From an uncultured Subdoligranulum sp. (GTDB taxonomy: Bacteria; Bacillota; Clostridia; Christensenellales; CAG-314): DNA of 5,169 nt. Below the pieces are notes generated by a model that made no database searches, was not told the origin of the DNA, and saw only the letters and a program-made list of their open reading frames with translations. Location of the stretch: assembly GCA_900551395.1 (NCBI GenBank), contig URVX01000095.1, forward strand, positions 1 through 5,169. Direction: 5' to 3'. The position numbers and the translations under genes were made by a program. Shown here piece by piece: positions 1 through 5,169 of this stretch (positions are counted from its first letter, which is position 1; each line of letters opens with the position of its first letter).

Positions 1-488
1 CACAGTCCCGTTTCGGCAAGACCGTTTCCAAGCGCGCCTCTGAAAACCAGCTCCTCGCAGAAAGAGGGCAAAAGGCAGGCAACAATCACAAGCAGCACGA
101 TGTTTGCGGCGGAGCCGTCGACGGGCACGGAAACGGATATATCAAAGCCCATGCTTTCAAGCCATACGGCAACATAATTTTGCAGCGGCAGCATGAAAGC
201 CAACGCTCCCGCTCCTATACCAATGGCGCATAGCATATCTGCGGCGCGGGGCTTTACGTTCAATGACGCGGCGGACCGCAGAGATATATTCCTCGATTTG
301 CAATAGAGCGCGACCACTCCGACGAGCGACGCCTGTAAAACCACGTTGACGCACCAAAAGCCAGCGTCTGACTCCAGCGACGGAAACACGGACAAAAGCA
401 TCGAGTAAAGCAGATTTATTATCAATACGGCGAAAACGGCAAATGAAAAAATTCTGAGTCCGTCGTTTTTGTCGAATTTTTCAATCAT
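1..488 (-). CDS. CPBP-family intramembrane metalloprotease (CAAX protease-like), C-terminus beyond window
   Basis: Only the first 162 codons are present; the gene runs off the left edge. The family (CPBP/ABI, related to Rce1) comprises multi-pass membrane proteases in prenyl-protein processing, bacteriocin maturation or immunity; which role applies here cannot be told. Hydrophobic stretches lie at about residues 13-35, 44-63, 85-104 and 126-143. The last runs into the family's first catalytic motif, EExxxR, read as CEELVFRG with E145, E146 and R150. The later His-containing motifs would lie outside the window, so catalytic completeness is unknown. The ATG (486-488) overlaps the stop of the upstream metallohydrolase gene by 8 nt, and a GAGG (501-504) precedes it by 12 nt, rather far, so translational coupling is likely. 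It is the last visible gene of the ychF operon. Family assignment rests on the EELVFRG motif plus membrane topology. Confidence 0.87.
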   Translation of the reverse strand, partial: MIEKFDKNDGLRIFSFAVFAVLIINLLYSMLLSVFPSLESDAGFWCVNVVLQASLVGVVALYCKSRNISLRSAASLNVKPRAADMLCAIGIGAGALAFMLPLQNYVAVWLESMGFDISVSVPVDGSAANIVLLVIVACLLPSFCEELVFRGALGNGLAETGL

Positions 489-1275
489 CGGTATCCAACA
501 CCTCGCTTCGGATATATTGCTTTGCCACAAGCACCCTGAGATCCCTGCCCTCCTTGAAGCCGGTACCCGAAAGCGCCTGCACCGCGCCGGCAAAAGCCAG
601 CTCGGCGGAATTGTTCTCCTCGCTCAGGTGCGCGAGCAGCACGGTTTTTACGCTTGTGGGAGCAAGCCTGACAAGCAGCTCACACGCCTGCGCGTTTGAA
701 AGATGTCCGCACTCCGACATTATTCTTCTTTTGAGCGCGGCAGGATATCTGCCCGATCTCAGCATGGTTTCGTCGTAATTGCTTTCGATGACAACCGCCT
801 CGCAATCCTTGACAAAGCTGTCGAACTCCCCGTTTACGTATCCCGTATCCGTCACCGACGCTACGCTTTTGCCCGTCGCGTTTTCGGTTATCTTGAAGCC
901 GCAGCAAAAGGCGCTGTCGTGCGAGCACACATAAAAATCCACCGCCACCCCGTTGAATACAAAAGGAGCGGAAAAATTCCTCACTCTTTGCGGCGGCGGC
1001 GCCACGCGTACTTCCAAAGCCTTAGCGCCTTTTTCATGTACGAAAACAACCGCTTTTTTGTTGTGCTCTAAAAACTTGGGCAGTCCCGCCACGTGGTCCA
1101 TGTGCTCGTGCGTGACGAGCACCGCGTCCACGTCGTCTATATCGACGTCCAGCTCCGCAAGAGATTTTTTGGCGGAGCAGTAAGACACGCCGCAGTCTAT
1201 AAGTATTTTTACTTCGGGCGTAAAGGCAAGCGACATGTTGCCCTTGCTCCCGCTGAACAAGGTTACGAATTTCAT
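481..1275 (-). CDS. yycJ: MBL-fold metallohydrolase, YycJ/WalJ-like
   Basis: This 264-residue soluble protein of the metallo-beta-lactamase fold resembles YycJ/WalJ, a predicted metal-dependent (probably nucleic-acid-directed) hydrolase often encoded with the WalRK cell-wall regulators in Bacilli. Visible signatures in order are an N-terminal SGSKGN (8-13), the metal motif THEHMDH (55-61; H56, H58, D60, H61), SHD with H119, TDTG with D143, the family block ESNYD (164-168) followed by MLRSGRYP and GHLSN (190-194), and the last ligand H216 in AHLSEENN. All expected metal ligands are present and length is normal. The start is fixed by the family-typical MKFVTLFSGS opening. No usable SD precedes it: the 16-nt gap after the symporter stop is pyrimidine/GC-mixed, and a GGGAGGAG (1310-1317) is too far away, so coupling to upstream translation is inferred. 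No walR or walK is visible nearby. The exact substrate is unknown. Confidence 0.9.
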   Translation of the reverse strand: MKFVTLFSGSKGNMSLAFTPEVKILIDCGVSYCSAKKSLAELDVDIDDVDAVLVTHEHMDHVAGLPKFLEHNKKAVVFVHEKGAKALEVRVAPPPQRVRNFSAPFVFNGVAVDFYVCSHDSAFCCGFKITENATGKSVASVTDTGYVNGEFDSFVKDCEAVVIESNYDETMLRSGRYPAALKRRIMSECGHLSNAQACELLVRLAPTSVKTVLLAHLSEENNSAELAFAGAVQALSGTGFKEGRDLRVLVAKQYIRSEVLDTDD

Positions 1276-1291
1276 TGAGCCAAAGCGCTTA

Positions 1292-2860
1292 TCAGAGACT
1301 CTTCAAAAGCTCCTCCCGTTTTCTTTTGTATTCCTCGCTGTTCTTGTCGAGCTTGAGCGTCTCGGCAATCTCGTTCTGCATTTGCTTGGTGACTTTGTAC
1401 TTTAAAGAAATGAAAAAGCCTATCGACATAACCGCTATCGGCAGAAACGCAATGACTATCCTCACCGCAAGCATGGCGCCGTCGCTCTGCGAAACGGGCA
1501 TGTACGCCGTTCCGCTGGAATACTCCTTGACAAAATAGCCGCTAATATCCGCCGGAGCTTCATAAACCGTTTCCAAATAACCCGCCGCGCCGATAATAAC
1601 GGGCGGTATAGCCAGCCCGACAGCCTGAGCGGTGGTGTTGAGAAAATTGGAAAGCCCCGAAAAGGCGCCCTCCGTCCTCTCGTTGAAATAAAGCTCTCCG
1701 ACGTCGCAGACGTCCCCGAAAGCCGTGTGCGGAACAAGCACCGGTCCTCCGATGCCCAAGCCTATGACGAAAGCCAGCACGCAGATAACCCAATCGGGCA
1801 CCTGACTCACGACGGTCAGCACGCCTGTCGAGTCAAGCGTATAGCTTTGCGCGGGCAGAAAGAAAAGCACGCACGCCATAGCCGCCCATACGACCGCCCC
1901 CAATCTGTAAGCAAAGGTCTTGCTTTTGCGTTTTATTATCGAAAAGTAAAGAGGCAGCGCAAATATCTGCGCGACAAACATAATCGCCGCAGCCACCGTC
2001 GCTATCGGAAAACGCGGAGTGCCGAATTGCAGATTTGCGGCATAGCTGCCCCGCCTTATCCAGAAATCCATAAGCGTGAAGAAAAAGGACGACATAATAG
2101 CCATGCCCATGCTCGAGCACATCTGCATTCCGAGATACTGTCTGTAGGACCTGAGCTTTAGCGGCTTGAAAAACTCTTTTAAATTGACTTTGGTTTTGAC
2201 TGCGGGAGAAACAATCTGCTCTCTTGCGAAAAGAGCCGTTATCAAAACGGAGATGCAGAATATGACGCCGAAAATCGCCGCCATCAAAATATAGCTTTGC
2301 GCGCCCTTTTCCGGTCCCGCTATCATACCGGGCACTGCGACGCAGACAATGCTGGAAAAAATGGAAAAGCCCAGTCTCACCGAATTGACCTTCGTGCGCT
2401 CGATAAAGTCCCCGCTCATCTCGCTGCCCAGCGAATAATACGGAATAAGAATAAACGACTGCGTGGTGGCGTAGATGAGATAAACCAAAATTACCAGCAC
2501 GATTTTCAAAGGAACGCTCGTTGTCACGAGGTTCCAGGGGAAAAACAGCAAAATCGTGGCGACCACCAATACGGGCGCGCAAACCAGCATAAAGAAGCGC
2601 CGCTTGCCGAATTTGCCCGGTTGCTTGCCGTCGCTTATTTTACCGATAAAGGGGTCGATGATTCCGTCCCACACCTTGCTGATAAGCATGATTACGCTTA
2701 CCCAATACATGGGTATGCCTACGGTCAGCGTCAGAAAAGGCACGAACAGAAAATTTATTATGTTGAAGCTGCCCCCGCCGAATATATCGCCCGAGGCAAA
2801 CGCCAGCTTGTTTTTGATTCCGACCTTTTCCGCCGTTTTGGCGACAGGTAGCTCCTGCAT
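1292..2860 (-). CDS. GPH-family (MelB-type) sugar:cation symporter, MFS
   Basis: This 522-residue inner-membrane transporter belongs to the glycoside-pentoside-hexuronide:cation symporter family, with about 12 hydrophobic segments. The MelB hallmark WDGIIDPFIGKISD spans 64-77; D65 and D69 correspond to the cation-site acidic residues of this family, and the following basic loop GKFGKRR is at 82-88. A second hallmark, YYSLGSEMSGDFIERTKVNS (141-160) with R162, follows helix 4. The central loop DVCDVGELYFNERTEGAFSG is at 383-402. The C-terminal cytoplasmic tail (487-522) is the lysine/glutamate-rich LKYKVT type seen in the family. Length is somewhat above the usual 450-500, with extra sequence near 268-286, 335-355 and 429-460. 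The start was chosen at 2860, 7 nt after GGGAGG; an in-frame ATG at 2881 overlaps the ychF stop but lacks an SD. Substrate (sugar, uronide or other) cannot be read, and no sugar-catabolic gene is adjacent. Confidence 0.9.
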   Translation of the reverse strand: MQELPVAKTAEKVGIKNKLAFASGDIFGGGSFNIINFLFVPFLTLTVGIPMYWVSVIMLISKVWDGIIDPFIGKISDGKQPGKFGKRRFFMLVCAPVLVVATILLFFPWNLVTTSVPLKIVLVILVYLIYATTQSFILIPYYSLGSEMSGDFIERTKVNSVRLGFSIFSSIVCVAVPGMIAGPEKGAQSYILMAAIFGVIFCISVLITALFAREQIVSPAVKTKVNLKEFFKPLKLRSYRQYLGMQMCSSMGMAIMSSFFFTLMDFWIRRGSYAANLQFGTPRFPIATVAAAIMFVAQIFALPLYFSIIKRKSKTFAYRLGAVVWAAMACVLFFLPAQSYTLDSTGVLTVVSQVPDWVICVLAFVIGLGIGGPVLVPHTAFGDVCDVGELYFNERTEGAFSGLSNFLNTTAQAVGLAIPPVIIGAAGYLETVYEAPADISGYFVKEYSSGTAYMPVSQSDGAMLAVRIVIAFLPIAVMSIGFFISLKYKVTKQMQNEIAETLKLDKNSEEYKRKREELLKSL

Positions 2861-2867
2861 CTCTTTT

Positions 2868-2873
2868 CCTCCC
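2868..2873 (-). promoter_or_regulatory. Ribosome binding site of the symporter
   Basis: On the minus strand GGGAGG lies 7 nt before the ATG at 2858-2860. It decides between two in-frame starts: the upstream ATG (2879-2881), which shares ATGA with the ychF stop, would place this SD inside the coding region and has no SD of its own. Confidence 0.85.
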
Positions 2874-2877
2874 TGCT

Positions 2878-3975
2878 TCATACGTTGAAACGGAACAGCA
2901 CCACGTCGCCGTCCTTGATTTCGTATTCCTTGCCCTCGCTTCTCACCTTGCCGCGCTCCTTGGCGTTGTTGAAGCTGCCGCATTCGAGAAGCGTTTCGTA
3001 GGGCACCACCTCGGCGCGTATGAACCCTCTCTCGAAGTCGGAGTGGATTTTTCCCGCCGCCTGCGGAGCCTTTGTTCCCCTTTCAACCGTCCACGCGCGC
3101 GTTTCCTTTTCGCCCGCGGTCAGATACGAAATGAGTCCCAGCAATTCATAGCACTTTTTCACCAGACGGCTGAGACCGCTCTCCTCTATGCCGTAGCTGA
3201 CCAGAAACATTGCCCTTTCCTGCGGCTCGAGAGAAGCCAGCTCCTCCTCGACCTTGGCGCATATAACAAGCGTCTGCGCCCCCTCCGCGTCGGCGCGCTG
3301 CCTGACGCGCTCCACGTTGGGCAAGGAGTCGACGTCGCTTCCCAAATCCGACTCGGAAATGTTGGCGGCGTAAATCACCGGCTTTGCGGACAAAAGAAAC
3401 AGCTCGTCCGCCTTTGCTTTTTCCTCCTCGTCGAGAGCAACGGTGCGCGCGGGTCTGCCCTCGCTCAAAGCGGCGTACACCTTGCCCAGAGCGGACACCT
3501 CCGCCGAATAAGACTTGTCGCCTTTGGCAAGAAAAGCCTTAGCCTTGTCCAGACGGTTTTTTACCGTGTCGAGGTCGGCAAGTATAAGCTCGAGGTTGAT
3601 TGTGTCCATATCCGCCGCAGGGTCGATTTTGTCCGAAACGTGCGTCACGTCGGCGTCCTCGAAGCACCTGACCACGTGCACTATCGCGTCCACCTCGCGA
3701 ATATGGCTCAAAAACTTGTTGCCCAGTCCCTCGCCGCGGCTTGCCCCCTTGACTAGCCCCGCTATGTCCACGAATTTGAGATAAGTTGGCGTGATTTTTT
3801 TGCTGTCGTACAGCGCGGCGAGCTTTTCCAGCCGCTCGTCCGGCACGGCGACCACTCCCACGTTGGGCTCTATCGTACAGAACGGATAATTGGCTATTTC
3901 GGCTTTTGCCTGAGTGATTGCGTTGAACAGCGTGCTTTTGCCGACATTAGGCAGTCCCACAACACCTAATTTCAT
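2878..3975 (-). CDS. ychF: Redox-regulated ATPase YchF (Obg-like P-loop NTPase)
   Basis: This 365-residue cytosolic protein is the bacterial OLA1 homologue, a ribosome-associated NTPase of the Obg/TRAFAC class. Visible features are the P-loop GLPNVGKST (7-15), DIAGLVKGAS (70-79) with hydrophobic L74 where classical GTPases carry the catalytic Gln, G4 as NISE (205-208) rather than NKxD, CAKVEEEL (239-246) as the G5 region, a charged helical insertion between, and a C-terminal TGS domain from about 280 to the end (AWTVERGTKAPQAAGKIHSD in it). The NxxE G4 is the known basis for ATP preference in this family. Length matches the usual 363-366. The start MKLGVVGLPNVGKS is typical; a longer frame opening at 4068 is excluded because the predicted -10 box (4060-4065) lies downstream of that ATG. 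The SD is weak: GGAG at 3989-3992 is 13 nt away and GGA at 3980-3982 is 4 nt away. It is the first gene of the operon. Confidence 0.97.
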   Translation of the reverse strand: MKLGVVGLPNVGKSTLFNAITQAKAEIANYPFCTIEPNVGVVAVPDERLEKLAALYDSKKITPTYLKFVDIAGLVKGASRGEGLGNKFLSHIREVDAIVHVVRCFEDADVTHVSDKIDPAADMDTINLELILADLDTVKNRLDKAKAFLAKGDKSYSAEVSALGKVYAALSEGRPARTVALDEEEKAKADELFLLSAKPVIYAANISESDLGSDVDSLPNVERVRQRADAEGAQTLVICAKVEEELASLEPQERAMFLVSYGIEESGLSRLVKKCYELLGLISYLTAGEKETRAWTVERGTKAPQAAGKIHSDFERGFIRAEVVPYETLLECGSFNNAKERGKVRSEGKEYEIKDGDVVLFRFNV

Positions 3976-4018
3976 ATTTTCCGATAATCTCCATATATTA
4001 ACTAATGACGTTATGCTT

Positions 4019-4036
4019 CGGGGAATATCCTCCCCG
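4019..4036 (-). promoter_or_regulatory. GC-rich hairpin in the ychF 5' leader
   Basis: CGGGGA and TCCCCG form a perfect 6-bp inverted repeat around a 6-nt spacer, in the otherwise AT-rich divergent intergenic region. In the minus-strand transcript it would sit about 17 nt after the predicted transcription start and about 43 nt before the ychF start codon. The spacer plus stem contains GGGGAGGA, which resembles an SD but is too far from ychF to serve it. There is no T-run behind it, so it is not a simple terminator. It could be an RNA 5'-stabilising structure or a dyad operator; the sequence does not decide. Confidence 0.5.
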
Positions 4037-4059
4037 CCTCTTAGCGCATAATATAAATC

Positions 4060-4088
4060 ATTATACACGAATCAAAGCGAATTGTAAA
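4060..4088 (-). promoter_or_regulatory. Sigma-A type promoter of the ychF operon
   Basis: On the minus strand a -35 box TTTACA (4083-4088) is separated by exactly 17 nt from a perfect -10 box TATAAT (4060-4065). Five of six and six of six positions match the consensus. The expected start point is near 4053, giving a leader of about 78 nt before ychF. It would drive ychF, the symporter, the metallohydrolase and the CPBP protease. The -35 box lies only 2 nt from the uppP ribosome binding site on the other strand. Confidence 0.85.
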
Positions 4089-4090
4089 CA

Positions 4091-4100
4091 AGGAGAAAGG
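4091..4100 (+). promoter_or_regulatory. Ribosome binding site of uppP
   Basis: AGGAGAAAGG precedes the uppP ATG at 4106. The AGGAG core leaves 10 nt to the start and the trailing AAAGG leaves 5 nt. It fixes this ATG as the uppP start; no other in-frame start has comparable support. Confidence 0.8.
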
Positions 4101-4105
4101 GCAAA

Positions 4106-4861
4106 ATGAATGTTTGGCCGAGTATTTTTTTCGGACTGATACAGGGCTTTACCGAATTTCTGCCCGTTTCGAGCAGCGGCCACTTAATGCTGGTCTCCGC
4201 GCTTACGGGAGTGGAATGCTCGCTTTTCGTCAGCGTAATGCTGCACGTGGGCACGCTGCTTGCCGTGATAATCGCGTTCAGAAAGCCGCTGTGGCATATT
4301 TTGCGCCATCCCGTCTCCGACAAACGCCTTTTGTACCTCGTCATTGCCAGCATACCGACCTTCATAATTGCGGCGGCGGTCAAATTCTTTTTGCCCGAGA
4401 ACGTCAACAAATACATTCTTCCCGTGGGCTTCGCGGCGACCGCGGCGCTGCTATTGCTTTCCAATCTAAACAAAAACAAATTCTCTGTCGGAGAAAAAGG
4501 CGTGCTTCCGTTGTTGGTCACGGGCGTTGCACAGGGCATGGCGGTTTTCGCGGGACTGTCGAGAAGCGGAGCGACGATATGCACCATGAGCCTGTTCGAC
4601 ATTAAGCGCGAGGAAAGCGGCGAATTCAGCTTTCTTTTATCCATACCGGTGATTTTGGGCGGAGCCGCAGTCGAACTGATCGAAGCCTTCGCCACCTCCG
4701 CTCAAATAAACTGGGGCAGCGTTTCGGCGGGCATTGTCGCCGCTTTTCTGAGCGGACTGCTTGCGATTAGCATTGTGCTCAAAGCGCTCAAATCTGCCAA
4801 TTTCAAGTGGTTCGCATATTATATGCCCGTGCCCTTTCTGCTCAGCCTGCTTGTGCTTTGA
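4106..4861 (+). CDS. uppP: Undecaprenyl-diphosphatase UppP (BacA family)
   Basis: This 251-residue integral membrane phosphatase dephosphorylates undecaprenyl diphosphate to recycle the lipid carrier for peptidoglycan and other envelope polymers; family overexpression is known to give bacitracin resistance. The first catalytic region is QGFTEFLPVSSSGHL (13-27), holding the (E/Q)xxxE pair Q13/E17, the serine cluster and H26. The second is AGLSRSGAT (149-157) with the essential-type R153. Both fall in the pseudo-symmetric halves typical of the fold (GLIQG at 10-14, GVAQG at 140-144). Hydrophobic segments fill most of the protein. Oddities: the usual PGxSRSG carries Ala (A149) for Pro, and the length is about 10-25 residues below the usual 265-280, with a short loop around 120-132 and a very short C-terminus. 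It is transcribed alone, divergently from ychF. No clear plus-strand promoter with both boxes was found; AT-rich -10-like hexamers (CATAAT 4047-4052, TATAAA 4052-4057) lack a matching -35. Confidence 0.95.
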   Translation: MNVWPSIFFGLIQGFTEFLPVSSSGHLMLVSALTGVECSLFVSVMLHVGTLLAVIIAFRKPLWHILRHPVSDKRLLYLVIASIPTFIIAAAVKFFLPENVNKYILPVGFAATAALLLLSNLNKNKFSVGEKGVLPLLVTGVAQGMAVFAGLSRSGATICTMSLFDIKREESGEFSFLLSIPVILGGAAVELIEAFATSAQINWGSVSAGIVAAFLSGLLAISIVLKALKSANFKWFAYYMPVPFLLSLLVL

Positions 4862-4968
4862 AAAACCGATTTTGCCCGTTTTGAAACGCAGCCGGATTTC
4901 AGCGAAAAAAAAGCGAGGCGGGTTTATTTCCTTTTTACTAAAGAGGCTTTTTGAAACGAAAACGTCAC

Positions 4969-4995
4969 ACGGAATTTTTTCCGTCGTAAGGACGG
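4969..4995. other. Two overlapping small hairpins downstream of uppP
   Basis: ACGGAA (4969-4974) pairs with TTCCGT (4979-4984) around TTTT, and CCGTC (4981-4985) pairs with GACGG (4991-4995) around GTAAG. The shared CCGT (4981-4984) means the two stems exclude each other. Neither is followed by a T-run. The rest of 4862-5028 is A/T-homopolymer rich and holds no supported gene and no SD-preceded reading frame. A loosely paired AAAAAGC...GCTTTTT (about 4908-4952) has too long a loop to be called. Confidence 0.35.
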
Positions 4996-5028
4996 TGATT
5001 GAATTCTTCCGCAAACAACAAACACCGC

Positions 5029-5065
5029 AAAAAAACCGCAGGAGCCGATAGCATTCCTGCGGTTT
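5029..5065 (-). terminator. Rho-independent terminator, best for the minus strand, possibly bidirectional
   Basis: AAACCGCAGGA (5033-5043) and TCCTGCGGTTT (5055-5065) form a perfect 11-bp stem around an 11-nt loop. Read on the minus strand the stem runs into seven T (A5029-A5035 on the plus strand, the first-strand A-run overlapping the stem base), a classic intrinsic terminator. It lies 28 nt after the stop of the partial minus-strand gene at the right edge. On the plus strand the stem is followed only by TTTAACAAT, so it is a weaker terminator for uppP, some 170 nt after its stop; shared use by the convergent genes is inferred. Confidence 0.85.
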
Positions 5066-5093
5066 AACAATAAAATTTAAAATAACGAAATTC

Positions 5094-5169
5094 TCAATCG
5101 CGATTAATCGCTCCGAAAATGCGGCTGAACAACTGCTTGAGCGCGGAAATTGCTACAAATGACAGGACA
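5094..5169 (-). CDS. C-terminal end of an unidentified minus-strand gene, N-terminus beyond window
   Basis: The last 24 codons are read on the minus strand from the right edge to TGA at 5094-5096. The fragment is hydrophobic then basic (VLSFVAISALKQLF followed by SRIFGAINRD), which would suit a membrane helix or amphipathic helix at a C-terminus. I do not recognise a family. Support is indirect: the frame stays open from the edge, the residue mix is protein-like, and a terminator with a proper T-run for this strand follows 28 nt later. The alternative minus frame ending at a nearby TAA gives a less protein-like string. Confidence 0.5.
   Translation of the reverse strand, partial: VLSFVAISALKQLFSRIFGAINRD

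Noticed and set aside
1833..2582. 249-codon minus-strand frame within the symporter gene
   Set aside because: It is an out-of-frame shadow of the transporter; the transporter frame carries clear GPH motifs and this one carries none.
2861..2983. N-terminal extension of the symporter into ychF
   Set aside because: The added residues are an Arg/Gln/Gly-rich readthrough of the ychF 3' end in another frame, and the strong SD at 2868-2873 places the start at 2860.
3043..3756. 237-codon open frame on the plus strand opposite ychF
   Set aside because: It is fully antisense to the well-supported ychF, shows no recognisable motif and has the Arg/His/Leu-rich mix typical of a shadow frame.
3950..3994. 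15-codon frame overlapping the ychF start (MEIIGKYEIRCCGTA)
   Set aside because: An ATG at 3992-3994 opens it in another frame, but no SD precedes it and the string is short enough to be chance; kept only as a remote possibility for a leader peptide.
4072..4695. 207-codon minus-strand frame opposite uppP
   Set aside because: It is antisense to uppP, has no family signature and no SD, and its 3' end runs through the ychF promoter.
5096..5110. Overlapping palindromes AATCGCGATT and CGATTAATCG
   Set aside because: They lie in the last codons of the partial right-edge gene, and short palindromes of this size arise by chance; no matching copy was noticed elsewhere in the window.

Overview
This 5.2-kb window looks like ordinary chromosomal DNA from a Bacillota, most likely a Clostridia-like gut lineage. 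That is inferred from a YycJ/WalJ-type metallohydrolase, Gram-positive-style Shine-Dalgarno (SD) sites, a consensus sigma-A promoter, a GPH-family sugar symporter and mid-range base composition. No phage, IS, CRISPR, tRNA or rRNA signature was seen.

Left and centre (1-4088) hold one apparent four-gene operon on the minus strand, read right to left. It starts at a near-perfect sigma-A promoter (4060-4088; TTTACA, 17 nt, TATAAT). The genes are ychF (translation-associated P-loop NTPase, 2878-3975), a GPH/MelB-type cation symporter (1292-2860), a YycJ/WalJ-like metallo-beta-lactamase-fold hydrolase (481-1275) and a CPBP-family intramembrane protease cut off by the window start (1-488). Junctions are tight: 17-nt gap, 16-nt gap, then an 8-nt overlap, with no terminator between genes. 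The ychF leader is about 78 nt and carries a compact 6-bp GC-rich hairpin.

Right side (4089-4861): uppP (bacA), encoding undecaprenyl-diphosphatase, is transcribed divergently from ychF. The ychF promoter lies almost against the uppP ribosome binding site, so the two transcription starts must share or overlap a 130-bp region.

Far right (4862-5169): a 232-bp intergenic stretch holds two overlapping small hairpins and a strong 11-bp-stem terminator. The terminator's T-run serves the minus strand, which fits the last 24 codons of an unidentified minus-strand gene entering from the right edge. uppP and that gene converge on the terminator.

The gene set is housekeeping plus envelope and transport functions: lipid-carrier recycling (UppP), a family linked to cell-wall homeostasis (WalJ/YycJ), a membrane protease and a symporter. 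I found no convincing new biological system. The points worth checking are the mixed operon, the compressed divergent promoter region, small sequence variations in UppP and the symporter, and the hairpins in the two intergenic regions.
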